64,000 bases of DNA, from NCBI GenBank assembly GCA_030431455.1, contig JAUIJE010000014.1, forward strand, positions 1 to 64,000. Reading direction: 5' to 3'. The notes under the pieces are model-generated. The model did not search any database and was not told where the DNA came from. It was given only the letters and a program-made list of their open reading frames with translations. Of the stretch, positions 48,646 to 57,091 are shown piece by piece. The number at the start of each line of letters is the position of its first letter. The first letter of the stretch is position 1. Source of the DNA: a bacterium. Lineage in GTDB: Bacteria; Myxococcota; UBA727; JAUIJE01. The position numbers and the translations under genes are program-made.

Positions 48646-50259
48646 ATGACCCGAAGCGCCCTCTTCGTCCTCGTTGTGCCCTGGGTGATCGCCGCCTGTG
48701 GCCCCACCCCGGCCGGTCTCGACGCCGGGACCCCGTCCGATGGCGGCGGGGCCTTTGACGCGGCCGGCGGCGGCCCCGACAGCGGGCTCGACGGGCCCGA
48801 CGCGGCTTGGCCGGACGCGGCTTTGCTGGACGCGGCTTCCCCCGACGCGGCGTGGCCGGACGCGGCCTGGCCCGACCCGGTGGACGCGGGGCCCCCCTCG
48901 GGCTTCGACGCGGGCTTGGTCCCCTACGTCGAGCCCGCCACCCCCGCGAGCGGCCTGACCGACGTGTCCGCCGACCTCGACGCGGTGTTGGAGAACGGTT
49001 CGCTCGACGGGGCGTGCGCGGCCTGGGCGCAAGACCCCGACGACCAGGCCAAGAAGCTCCGCTGCGGCAAGTGGATGTTCTTCTTCGAAGGGTTCGGCAC
49101 CCTGGGCGTGCCCGCGCCGCTGTTCGAGTTCATGAGCGCGGAGTTTGAAGACGAGATCGGGCTCGGCCAGACCGGCCTGGGGCTCATCCGCAACCCCTAC
49201 AGTGACATGCCGTTGCCCCTCGGGGTGGGCGAAGGGGCGCCCACCGGCAACGTGGCCAGCTACGCGTACACTTGCGCGGCCTGCCACTTCGGCCAGCTCC
49301 CCGACGGCCGGTACGCGGTGGGCGCGCCCAACCACGACTACGACTACGGCGGGCAACAGCTCGCGCTGTTCGTGGTCCCGGGCGTGATCCAGCCCGGCTT
49401 CGACCCCGCCGACCACGACCCCGCGGCCTTGGCCCGGGTCCAGCCGATGATCGACAAACTGGAGAACACCCCCGGGCTCAAGTGGCAGCTCTTGTTCGAC
49501 CTGCTGCCCCTGGTGTTCCAATCGGGACAAGCCCCGCCGGTGACCCCCGCGCTCGAGGCCGCGTACGCGAGCTGGCCGCGGGGCACCCTCGACTTTGTGA
49601 TGGCCCCGCTCCCCCTCGACGACGAGCTGCACACGGTGAGCAAGATCATCCCCCTCTGGGACATCCCCACCGACGACGAGCGCGCCGCGTTCGGCATGCC
49701 CCACGCGTTGCTGGCCTGGACCGGCGGCGCGGAGAGCCTGGAGGAGTTCTTGACCGGCTTTGTCGACATCGGCGGGGGGGACACCACCGAATGGACCCCG
49801 GAGCGGCTGTCGCCGCTGCGCGATTACATCATGACCCTGCGGTCGCCGCCGCCAGCGGTGGCCGCGGACGAGACCCTGCGCGCGCGGGGGGAGAACACCT
49901 TCGTGGGGGCCGGCTGCGTGGACTGTCACGACGGGCCCCGGGGCGAGAGCACCCAAATCTATGAATACAGTGACATTGGAACGGACGGGGCCATGGCCTA
50001 CTGGGGACAAGGCACGATCCTGCTCGACGCCGAGGCCGAGGCCGCGCTGCCCTGGGGGGTCAAAGCCCCCCGGCTGTTCGGCCTGCACGGTCACCGCCGC
50101 TTTTTGCACAACGGGAGCCTGGACAGCCTCGCCCAGCTCTTGTGCCTGAGCCCCCGGGGGAGCTGGCCCGAGCCCAACGCCGCCACCGGCCACGAGTACG
50201 GGTGCGACCTGCCGGTGGCGGATCGACAAGCGCTGCTCGTCTTCTTGAACGCCCTGTAG
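48646..50259 (+). CDS. dihaem cytochrome lipoprotein
   Basis: 537 residues. Lipoprotein signal ending VIAACG, then a low-complexity linker of DAAWPDA-type repeats (about 45-85). The domain has CAACH (about 212-216) and, after a long insert, CVDCH (about 423-427). Surrounding blocks (GNVASYAYTCAACHFGQLPDGR, ending in HNGSLDSLAQLL) are those of dihaem cytochrome peroxidase/RoxA-like proteins, but conservation is loose. Surface or periplasmic electron transfer. The DAAWP linker parallels DAGAQ and Gly-Asp linkers in other lipoproteins of this window. Confidence 0.88.
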   Translation: MTRSALFVLVVPWVIAACGPTPAGLDAGTPSDGGGAFDAAGGGPDSGLDGPDAAWPDAALLDAASPDAAWPDAAWPDPVDAGPPSGFDAGLVPYVEPATPASGLTDVSADLDAVLENGSLDGACAAWAQDPDDQAKKLRCGKWMFFFEGFGTLGVPAPLFEFMSAEFEDEIGLGQTGLGLIRNPYSDMPLPLGVGEGAPTGNVASYAYTCAACHFGQLPDGRYAVGAPNHDYDYGGQQLALFVVPGVIQPGFDPADHDPAALARVQPMIDKLENTPGLKWQLLFDLLPLVFQSGQAPPVTPALEAAYASWPRGTLDFVMAPLPLDDELHTVSKIIPLWDIPTDDERAAFGMPHALLAWTGGAESLEEFLTGFVDIGGGDTTEWTPERLSPLRDYIMTLRSPPPAVAADETLRARGENTFVGAGCVDCHDGPRGESTQIYEYSDIGTDGAMAYWGQGTILLDAEAEAALPWGVKAPRLFGLHGHRRFLHNGSLDSLAQLLCLSPRGSWPEPNAATGHEYGCDLPVADRQALLVFLNAL

Positions 50260-50421
50260 GCGCTCCGCCGCGGCCGGGCCGGGGCCGAGAGGCGCGCCCC
50301 CGGCGCCGTCCGCGTCGAGGGACACTGTCCACAAATAGACCGCGCGAATGACCTTGAAAAATCACGCGCTGTCGCCGAAGGTCACCGCGGTCGCGCCGCC
50401 CCCGCCGACCCAGGATGTTCG

Positions 50422-50931
50422 ATGGCCCGACGGCTCACCACCCACCTCAACACCCCCGACGAAGACCTCGCAGAGCAGTTGCATTGGAGCGCGATCCGTT
50501 TGCTCCGGCGGGCCCGGGTCCCCGACAGCAAGACCGGCCTGAGCCAGGCCCGGCTCAGCGCGTTGTCGGTGTTGGTGTTCGACGGCGAGACCACCATGGG
50601 CGAGCTCGCCCGCGTCGAGCGCATCAAACCCCAGACCATGACCGGCCTGGTCAAAGGCCTGGAGGAGGCCGGCCTCGTCGAGCGCCGGGTGGACACCAAG
50701 GACCGCCGCAAGACCCACCTCCGGGCCACCGCCAAGGCGTTCAGCCTCATTGACCGGGCCCGCAAAAATCGTCTCCACGCCATTCTCGACGTGCTCGGCG
50801 ACCTCGACGAGCGGGAGCGGCTCACCCTCGACGCGGCGGTGGACCTGCTCACCCGCAAGCTCGCCGGCACCCCCGACGCGACCTACCGCGCCACCGCCCG
50901 CCAGGGCAAACGCACCCGCGACGGGTCCTGA
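50422..50931 (+). CDS. MarR-family transcription regulator
   Basis: 169 residues. Helical N terminus, winged helix (about 45-110: GLSQARLSALSVLVFDGETT, MGELARVERIKPQTMTGLVKGLEEAGLVER, DRRKTHLRAT) and a C-terminal dimerisation helix (about 110-155). Unusual basic tail (ARQGKRTRDG). Acts as a dimer on DNA, often released by a small ligand. Neighbours do not reveal the target; self-regulation from the 162-bp region upstream is likely. Confidence 0.94.
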   Translation: MARRLTTHLNTPDEDLAEQLHWSAIRLLRRARVPDSKTGLSQARLSALSVLVFDGETTMGELARVERIKPQTMTGLVKGLEEAGLVERRVDTKDRRKTHLRATAKAFSLIDRARKNRLHAILDVLGDLDERERLTLDAAVDLLTRKLAGTPDATYRATARQGKRTRDGS

Positions 50932-50943
50932 CCGCACCTGAAA

Positions 50944-50974
50944 AAAAAGCCCCCGCGCGGGGCGGGGGCTTTTT
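50944..50974. terminator. bidirectional intrinsic terminator
   Basis: AAAAAGCCCCCG / CGGGGGCTTTTT, a 12-bp perfect stem with a 7-base loop, A-tract on one side and T-tract on the other. It lies between the convergent MarR gene and the gene at 50978 and can serve both. Confidence 0.95.
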
Positions 50975-50977
50975 GGC

Positions 50978-51427
50978 TCAGCGCAGGTCGTCGAGGCGTG
51001 CCAACAACTGTGCATAGCTGGCCTGGCGGAACCCGCCGGCCTCGGGGTGGGCGAAGTTGTTCTGCGCCGGGCCCCAATCCGGCGCGTCGGGGTCGAGCCC
51101 CAACGCTTCGACGTAGTCCCGGGTGACCACCAACCCTTGGCGTTGGTAGGGCAGGACGTAGCCCCCGGTCTGGCGTTGGTGCTCGACCGCCTCGTCGAGG
51201 CTGCGGCACCATTCGTTGGTGAACCCGCCACAGCGGCTTGGCACCAACAGCTTGCCCCACCCGAGCGGTCCCCCGTCGTCGCCGTTCAACACGCGGCGGG
51301 CGTGGGCAAAATGGGCAAAGCCACAGGCCTGGGCTTCTTTGTCCAGGCTCTGTTGATGGGCCAGGGACACGTCGTGTTTGCGCCGATGTTTGGCGCGGAT
51401 TTTCAGTTCAGTGATCGCATCATGCAT
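50978..51427 (-). CDS. hypothetical soluble protein
   Basis: 149 residues. The N-terminal third (SLAHQQSLDKEAQACGFAHF, then AHARRVL) resembles the short helical motif LSHSQxLELLAxxxGYxxWxxL found in small proteins of glyoxalase-related and plasmid-borne families. The rest (GWGKLLVPSRCGGFTNEWC, then GYVLPYQRQGLVVTRDYVEALGL) is not recognised. No membrane segment. Convergent with the MarR gene across a shared terminator. Confidence 0.7.
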   Translation of the reverse strand: MHDAITELKIRAKHRRKHDVSLAHQQSLDKEAQACGFAHFAHARRVLNGDDGGPLGWGKLLVPSRCGGFTNEWCRSLDEAVEHQRQTGGYVLPYQRQGLVVTRDYVEALGLDPDAPDWGPAQNNFAHPEAGGFRQASYAQLLARLDDLR

Positions 51428-51596
51428 GACGACTCCTCGTTCGCAGCCGGCCCCGTACTGTTGGCTGCGCGAAGGGTTGGGTTGTCATGAGGCGCGATGG
51501 CCGAATGAACACAGGGTGAAGACTTCTTCTACGGGTCGGCGCCCCTGCGCACCGCCCGAACAGGCTAGCACCCCACGTGGTCGTGTACAGCCCGGG

Positions 51597-51797
51597 TCAA
51601 TCGTCGAAGGGCATCACCGGGACCTCGTCCCCCACCGCCAGGTCGCCGATGTGGGCGCGGACCCGCGCATAATCCGGGTGGTCCTGGGGGTACCGCAGCT
51701 GGGCCTGGCCGAGTCCGCCGTCGTCGAGCTGGGCGGTGAGGGTGAGCACCAAGGTGCCGTCGGGCTCCACGCGGGCGGTGCCGATGGGCGTGGTCAT
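51597..51797 (-). CDS. 66-residue protein coupled to the HELGH metallopeptidase
   Basis: The ATG at 51797 overlaps the stop of the metallopeptidase gene (ATGA). The product is small, acidic and predicted beta-rich (RVEPDGTLVLTLTAQL, then GDEVPVMPFDD), with no signal peptide or membrane helix. No family recognised. Coupling one-to-one with a peptidase suggests a dedicated partner, such as an inhibitor, chaperone or immunity protein (inferred). Confidence 0.7.
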   Translation of the reverse strand: MTTPIGTARVEPDGTLVLTLTAQLDDGGLGQAQLRYPQDHPDYARVRAHIGDLAVGDEVPVMPFDD

Positions 51798-52558
51798 GAC
51801 CGCGCGGGGTCGAGGACCCCGGCCCAAAACGCGAACAGGTGCGGCCAGGTCGCCTCGCCCCGCAGGAATTGGGCAAAGCTCTCGGCGAAGGTCTCTTCGT
51901 CCGCGGCCGGGCTGTGTCCGGCAAAGTAGCCGCCGAGCCGCGCGTGGTCGGCGTCGCGGGCGGTGGTGTACGCGTCCGACTGGCGCAGCTTCAATGCAGT
52001 GACATAGTCAAACGCGTGACCGAGCTCGTGCAGCACCGTCCGGTCGCGTTTGATCTCGGCCGCGACCACCACCTCGTAGCGGCCGGGCAGGTGCAGGCCC
52101 GGCACGTCGTCCCAGGTGCTGCCCGGGGGCCAGCCGCGGGGGCGGACCCCGGCCAGCTCGGTGAGGTGTTCGGTGATGGTGTCGTGGCAGACCACGATCT
52201 TGACCCCGTAGCGCGCGAGCTGGTCGAGCACCGCGGGGGGGACCAGGGACAGCTCCTGCAACACCGCGTCGATGTCGGCCCGGGTCGCCGCGGGGGTGGT
52301 CTTGATCAGCCCGAGCAGCGCGGCCCGGGTGCCGGGGTCGAGCGCGGCGGTGCGGGCGCTGGCGCGGCCGGGGGCGTCGGGTTGCAGCTGCACATCGAGC
52401 GGCGAGGTCCGCTGGTCCCGGGCCAGGGGCGCGGCGGGGGGATGCGCGGGGGGCAGCGGGGGGTCGGCCGACGCGGCGGCGGGCGACGACTCGGGGGTGG
52501 TCCGCTTGGTGACGTCGGCCAGGAGCTTGTGAAGGTGTGACTTCTTGGTCACGCGCAT
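51794..52558 (-). CDS. zinc metallopeptidase of the HELGH type, possibly lethal-factor-like
   Basis: 254 residues from the ATG at 52558; an upstream ATG at 52639 is less likely because it would take up the divergent promoter space. Basic, Pro/Ala-rich N terminus (1-75), helical region, then TVLHELGHAFDY (HExxH near 177-181) and, about 35 residues later, EETFAESFAQFL, which supplies the third Glu ligand. HELGHAxD plus a distal FAExF resembles the M34 (anthrax lethal factor/Pro-Pro endopeptidase) group. No signal peptide. Followed by the overlapping 66-residue gene. Activity is well supported by the motifs; the substrate is unknown. Confidence 0.82.
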   Translation of the reverse strand: MRVTKKSHLHKLLADVTKRTTPESSPAAASADPPLPPAHPPAAPLARDQRTSPLDVQLQPDAPGRASARTAALDPGTRAALLGLIKTTPAATRADIDAVLQELSLVPPAVLDQLARYGVKIVVCHDTITEHLTELAGVRPRGWPPGSTWDDVPGLHLPGRYEVVVAAEIKRDRTVLHELGHAFDYVTALKLRQSDAYTTARDADHARLGGYFAGHSPAADEETFAESFAQFLRGEATWPHLFAFWAGVLDPARS

Positions 52559-52711
52559 GCCGAACACGGTAGCACGCACATCGCCGCACACAATGGTGGT
52601 GCCGCGGCGGCGCGCGGCCGGTGTCTTGGCGGGCCGCACGCCCCAACGCGCCTTTGGATCCGTGCTAGAGATGCCGGGTCACAGCGCAATGGGGCGCAGG
52701 GGAGGACAGGG

Positions 52712-53650
52712 ATGAAGGTAGGACTCGCAGTTTGTTTGTCGGTGTTGATGACCGCAGGTCCGGTCATGGCGCAGGCCAAGACCGGCAAGACCCCGGCCGC
52801 GGACAAGGCCAAAAAACGCACCGGGCGGGGCAAGGGGCCCAATGCCAAGGGCGAACAGAAAAAGCCCGCCGACGACAAAGCCGCCGCGGACAAACCCGCG
52901 GACGCGAAGACCGGCAACGAGCCGGCGAAGGACGCGCCCAAACAACCCGCGTTCAAGAAGTCGAAAAAGGTGACCATCACCTGGCTCGGTCACGCCGCGT
53001 TCGAGATCATCAGCGGCGAGGGCACGCGCGTGCTCATCGACCCGTTTTTGAAAAACAACCCCGCGACCCCCGAGGCCAAAAAAGACCTCGCCCAATACAA
53101 ACCCAAGGCCATCCTCGTGACCCACTCGCACGGCGATCACCTGGGCGACGCGGTGGAGATCGCCAAAGCCAGCGGCGCGCCCATCGTCGGGGACTACGAC
53201 ATGGTCAGCGGGCTCAAGCTCAAAGACGACCGCAAGATGGGCGGCAACGTCGGCGGCAAGATGGTGTTCGACGACGTCGAGGTTCACATCGTGCCCGCGG
53301 TGCACGGCAGCCAACCCGGCGGCCGGCCCGTCGGCTACGTGTTGAAGTTCAAGACCGGGCAGGTGCTCTACCACACCGGGGACACCTGGATTTTTTCCGA
53401 CATGGCCCTGATCAATGAAATTCACAAGCCGACCATTCTGCTCATGAACTGCGGCGGCGGTCCTTACACCCAAGACCCTGCGACCTGCGGGTTGGCGATG
53501 AAGAAGTACTTCAAAAAGGCCAAGGCGATCGTGCCCATGCACTTCGGCACGTTCCCGCCGCTCGCCACCGAGGCCGACGTGCAAAAGGCGCTCAAAAAAC
53601 AAAAGAAGAAGCTCAAGCTCATGAAACCCGGCGACACCATTCAGCTGTAG
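52712..53650 (+). CDS. exported metallo-beta-lactamase-fold hydrolase (UlaG-like)
   Basis: 312 residues, ATG at 52712 after GGAGGACAGG. Signal peptide (cleavage near PVMA-QA), Lys/Ala/Asp-rich linker (about 22-85), then an MBL domain (about 88-312): VTITWLGHAAFEI, LIDPFL, VTHSHGDHLGD (zinc site, about 136-144), VPAVHGSQ, LYHTGDTWIF, and VPMHFGTFPPL. This is the UlaG / UPF0173 metal-dependent hydrolase type. The Lys-rich linker is odd for an exported enzyme; substrate unknown. Confidence 0.92.
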   Translation: MKVGLAVCLSVLMTAGPVMAQAKTGKTPAADKAKKRTGRGKGPNAKGEQKKPADDKAAADKPADAKTGNEPAKDAPKQPAFKKSKKVTITWLGHAAFEIISGEGTRVLIDPFLKNNPATPEAKKDLAQYKPKAILVTHSHGDHLGDAVEIAKASGAPIVGDYDMVSGLKLKDDRKMGGNVGGKMVFDDVEVHIVPAVHGSQPGGRPVGYVLKFKTGQVLYHTGDTWIFSDMALINEIHKPTILLMNCGGGPYTQDPATCGLAMKKYFKKAKAIVPMHFGTFPPLATEADVQKALKKQKKKLKLMKPGDTIQL

Positions 53651-53672
53651 CCGCCGCGTTCGACGACGACAG

Positions 53673-53699
53673 ACCCCCGCCCCGGCGGGGGTTTGTTTT
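53673..53699 (+). terminator. intrinsic terminator after the MBL-fold gene
   Basis: ACCCCCGCC / GGCGGGGGT, a 9-bp stem with a minimal loop, followed by TTGTTTTTT, 23 bp after the stop at 53650. Confidence 0.9.
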
Positions 53700-53775
53700 T
53701 TGGGGCCGGGACCTGGGCGCATCGCGGGCGGCGCATCGGTCTTGCGCAGTCGAGAGCGGTGGGCCACGGTGCGGC

Positions 53776-54858
53776 GTGGCCACGTTCATCGACGAAGCAA
53801 AGATTTACGCCAAGGCGGGCGACGGCGGCGACGGCTGTGTGTCGTGGCGCCGGGAGAAGTATGTGCCCCGCGGCGGCCCCGCGGGGGGCGACGGGGGCAA
53901 CGGCGGCAACGTGGTGTTTGTGGCCGACAGCCAGGTGCGCTCGTTGCTCGATTTCAAATACCAACGCCACCTCACCGCCAAAAACGGCGAACCCGGCCGC
54001 AGCAAGAACCAGTACGGCGCCGCCGGGGCCGACGCGGTGGCCAAAGTACCGCTCGGTACTGAGATCTACGACGCCGAGACCGGCGAACTCCTGTGCGACT
54101 TCACCGAAGACGGCCAGACCGAAATCGTGCTCGCGGGGGGCTCGGGGGGCTGGGGCAACACCCGCTTCCAGTCCGCGACCCGGCAAGCCCCCGACTTTGC
54201 CAAGCCCGGCCTGCCCGGCGAGGAGCGCACGCTCCGGCTGTCGCTCAAGCTGCTCGCCGACGTCGGCCTGCTCGGCTTCCCCAACGCGGGCAAGAGCACG
54301 TTCTTGTCGTCGGTGAGCGCGGCCCGGCCCAAGATCGCCGACTACCCGTTCACCACCTTGGTGCCCAACCTCGGGGTGGTCCAGGCCGGCGACGCCGAGA
54401 CCTTCGTCATCGCCGATGTGCCCGGTCTCATCGAGGGCGCGAGCGAAGGCGCCGGCCTCGGCATCCGTTTTTTGAAACACCTCGAGCGGGTCCAGGTCAT
54501 CTGCCACCTGCTCGAGGCCCCCGCGGAGTGGGACGAAGAGCTCACCGACGACGCCCTCGTCGAGCGGTACCGCACGTTGCGCCGGGAGCTCGAAGCGTTC
54601 AATCCCGACTTCCAATGGCTGCCCGAGGTCGTGTGCCTCAACAAGTCCGACCTTGGCGAGCCCGCGCTGTCGCACCCCGCGGTGCACAAGCTCGAGGAGA
54701 TGCTGCGCGACAACGGCCAGACCTTGTACCGGATGAGCGCGGCCACCGGCGAAGGCACCGACGCGGTCAAACACGCGCTGCTCACCGAGGTCAAACGCGA
54801 CCGCACGCCCGAGGCCCCCACCGGCTACGACCCGTTGGCCAAAGAAAAGCTGCGCTGA
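53776..54858 (+). CDS. obgE: Obg family GTPase
   Basis: 360 residues from a GTG at 53776. Glycine-rich Obg domain (1-158: AKAGDGGDGCVSWRREKYVP, GGPAGGDGGNGGNVVFVAD) and G domain (G1 GFPNAGKST about 167-175, G2 in YPFTTLVPN, G3 DVPGLIEG, G4 NKSD). No C-terminal OCT domain, and the tail is short. Essential ribosome-assembly and stringent-response GTPase. The usual neighbours rplU/rpmA are missing. Confidence 0.97.
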   Translation: MATFIDEAKIYAKAGDGGDGCVSWRREKYVPRGGPAGGDGGNGGNVVFVADSQVRSLLDFKYQRHLTAKNGEPGRSKNQYGAAGADAVAKVPLGTEIYDAETGELLCDFTEDGQTEIVLAGGSGGWGNTRFQSATRQAPDFAKPGLPGEERTLRLSLKLLADVGLLGFPNAGKSTFLSSVSAARPKIADYPFTTLVPNLGVVQAGDAETFVIADVPGLIEGASEGAGLGIRFLKHLERVQVICHLLEAPAEWDEELTDDALVERYRTLRRELEAFNPDFQWLPEVVCLNKSDLGEPALSHPAVHKLEEMLRDNGQTLYRMSAATGEGTDAVKHALLTEVKRDRTPEAPTGYDPLAKEKLR

Positions 54859-54890
54859 CCACGAAAGGGGGCCTTCCTCCCCTTTTGTGG
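54859..54890. terminator. bidirectional terminator between obgE and the gene at 54891
   Basis: CCACGAAAGGGG / CCCCTTTTGTGG, a 12-bp stem with one G-T pair and an 8-base loop. It starts directly after the obgE stop and ends at the stop of the convergent gene. Confidence 0.75.
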
Positions 54891-56003
54891 CTAGTCAACG
54901 CCGTGGGTGGCGCGGAGCGCGTCGAGGGCGTCCTGCACATCGCAATGCAGTGACATCCGGAGCGCCATCAGGGGGCTGACCTCAGGCGCGGCCCGCTCGA
55001 GCTCGAGCACGTCGGCGCAGGTCTCGACGGTGACCACCCGGCCTTTGGCGGCGCAGGCCTCGTCGAGGGCGGTCCCGATGTCGCCGGTGGCGGTGCGCGC
55101 CCGGGGGCCCCGGATGCCGCCGTACAAAATCTCCACCGGCCGATCGAAGTCCGCGGCCTCGTCCAGCGACAGGGCGTGGGCGGCGCGGCATTCGTCGTCG
55201 GTGAGCGGGCGGGTCTGCGCCAGGCCCCGCAGGGCCGAGGCGTGCAGCAGGGCCGCCCACCGGGGGTGTTCGCTGGTGCGCCAGGCCGGGGCGGTGGCCG
55301 CGAGGGCCGCGTCGGGCGCGGCCGCGAACAGCCCGTCGAGTTGTTGCAGCGCGCGGCGCCAAATCTTGTCCTGCTCGGGGCGCGATTTCCGCACGAAGGC
55401 CGCGTCGTCGAGCGCGGCGGTGGCGTGGTCGAGCACGAGCCGCACCGCTTCGGTGACGATCGCATCGGTGGCGTCCGGCGGCAGCGCGGCCCACCCGGTC
55501 TCGTCGTGTACACACGCGGGGGTGAGCAGGCAGCGGCCCCACAGCCGCGCCCAGTCGCCGAACTGCGCCGCGGCGTCGGCGGTCACCGACCCCGTGGTGT
55601 GCAGCGCGGCGCACGGCTCGGGCGGGACGCGCAACCGCCGCGCGGGGGTGGCGGTGACCTCGTGGTCGCGGGGGGCGATGGCCCGCAACAGGACGTCGCG
55701 CATCCGGTGCACAATGCCCTGCTCAAACCCGTCCAGGGTGCGCTGGCTCTCGTCCCACAGCCCGCGCAGGCGCTGGGCCTCGGCCAGGTCGGTGCACGCG
55801 GCCCGGTCAAACTGCGCCCGCTCGTGGTCCAACCGGCGGAGCGCGCGCCCCCGGTCGACCTCGGCGGACGCGCACAGCAGGCTCACCGCGAGCAGCGAAA
55901 ACACAAACGAACTGAACAGCAAGAATACGTGCCACATCCACCGCGGCCGCAGCCGGCGGGTGCGAAAGGCCAACGAGGCCGACTGGACGGGGATGGGGGC
56001 CAC
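54891..56003 (-). CDS. hypothetical single-pass membrane protein with helical periplasmic domain
   Basis: About 370 residues from a GTG at 56003; a TTG at 56039 or the ATG at 55937 are alternatives. One TM helix (MWHVFLLFSSFVFSLLAVSL, about 23-45), then a mostly helical, Ala/Asp/Arg-rich domain with scattered Cys (for example CAALHTTGS, CLLTPACVHDE, CADVLELER). No family recognised. The last 20 residues contain one of the best copies of the interspersed motif (54943-54958). Not in an evident operon. Confidence 0.72.
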   Translation of the reverse strand: MAPIPVQSASLAFRTRRLRPRWMWHVFLLFSSFVFSLLAVSLLCASAEVDRGRALRRLDHERAQFDRAACTDLAEAQRLRGLWDESQRTLDGFEQGIVHRMRDVLLRAIAPRDHEVTATPARRLRVPPEPCAALHTTGSVTADAAAQFGDWARLWGRCLLTPACVHDETGWAALPPDATDAIVTEAVRLVLDHATAALDDAAFVRKSRPEQDKIWRRALQQLDGLFAAAPDAALAATAPAWRTSEHPRWAALLHASALRGLAQTRPLTDDECRAAHALSLDEAADFDRPVEILYGGIRGPRARTATGDIGTALDEACAAKGRVVTVETCADVLELERAAPEVSPLMALRMSLHCDVQDALDALRATHGVD

Positions 56004-56073
56004 GCCCCAGCTATATCGAGTGGGGGCGCGGGTTGGCAACGTGGCCGGGGGCCCAATGTGTCGGCATCTCGCG

Positions 56074-57009
56074 CTACCGCGACGGCACCTTGTGCGCGAC
56101 GGTGCGGCGGCGGCGGCGTTTGCGCATCTCCGGCGTGACCATCAGCCACAGCGGCGGCACCCGCGCGTGCACGGTCAAGGTGCTGCCGACCTCAAAGGGC
56201 ACGCGGCTGTGCGGCCCATCCAAAAACAGCCGCCCCTCGCGCATCTGGCTCACGATCTTGAGCGATTGGCGGCGCCCGATGAAGCCGCGCTGGGTGAAGG
56301 GACCGTCGCCCACCGCGTACAGCTCCCGGACCCAAAACTGTATGCGTTCGTCGTCGAGCTTTTGGATGGGACCGCCCGCGGACCGAATGCCCCCGGTGGA
56401 CCCGGCCGCGGTGGAGATCCAGACCCCGGAGCTCTTCTGGGGCTCGCGCCGCCGGCCCACGCACATGTGGTACCGCGTGGTGTCCCCCGCGTTGTTCTGC
56501 GCGACCAGAATGTCATTGAGCACCGGCCGCCGCAGGGGGGTGCCGTCGACGTCGCCCCCGATGCGGGTCAGCCGCAGGGGGCGCTGTTTGTCTTCGAGCA
56601 TCCGGTCGAACAACCGGGGAAAGGTCTCGGCGTCGGCTGCACACAAAAACCCACCTGAGTGGGCGGGGTCGGAGTTGACCCCGAGGACCCAGGCTTTGTC
56701 CACCCGGCGGCTGGCGTCGAGCAGCGTGCCGTCCCCGCCGACGGTGACCACGTACTTCCCTTCGGTGCGGAAGTTGGCCCGGTACATCGTTCGGTACCGC
56801 AGGCCGGTGCTGTCCAGGTGCCGCAGCACCGCTTCAAAGCCGCGCTGGTGGGCGTCGTGGGAGGCCTGAAACGCGCGCACGGTGGGGTCTTTGTGCTCGA
56901 GCAGCGCCGCGTACCGGGCGTTTTTCTTTTCGCCGACGTAGAGGTCGAGCTTGGACTTTTTGTAGACCACGACGACATCGGCGCCGTTGGTTCTGTCTCG
57001 TGTCGGCAT
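56074..57009 (-). CDS. NAD(+)-kinase-fold protein, divergent
   Basis: 311 residues. Signature GGDGTLLDASR (about 93-103), then NDILVAQNN and WISTAAGSTGG, which match the GGDGT, NE-x-x and T-P-T-GSTAY-like blocks of NAD kinase. The middle is longer than in NadK and the NE motif is replaced by ND, and the basic tail (MRKRRRRRTVAHK) is unusual. ATP- or polyphosphate-dependent NAD phosphorylation is likely, but a related substrate (as in diacylglycerol- or sphingosine-kinase-fold proteins) is possible. Stand-alone, divergent from the gene at 57092. Confidence 0.82.
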   Translation of the reverse strand: MPTRDRTNGADVVVVYKKSKLDLYVGEKKNARYAALLEHKDPTVRAFQASHDAHQRGFEAVLRHLDSTGLRYRTMYRANFRTEGKYVVTVGGDGTLLDASRRVDKAWVLGVNSDPAHSGGFLCAADAETFPRLFDRMLEDKQRPLRLTRIGGDVDGTPLRRPVLNDILVAQNNAGDTTRYHMCVGRRREPQKSSGVWISTAAGSTGGIRSAGGPIQKLDDERIQFWVRELYAVGDGPFTQRGFIGRRQSLKIVSQMREGRLFLDGPHSRVPFEVGSTLTVHARVPPLWLMVTPEMRKRRRRRTVAHKVPSR

Positions 57010-57091
57010 GGAACGCTGCTTGTCCTGTTCTTGACCCCGGAGACTGACCGAACCTACCTTCCCTCAAGCGCAGACGTCCAGGGTGGGGTCA

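Noticed and set aside
51001..51025. Shared TGCATAGCTGGCCTGG string at 36908 and 51007
   Set aside because: Both encode a similar Y-A-E/Q-L peptide in minus-strand genes; two copies are too few to call a DNA element.
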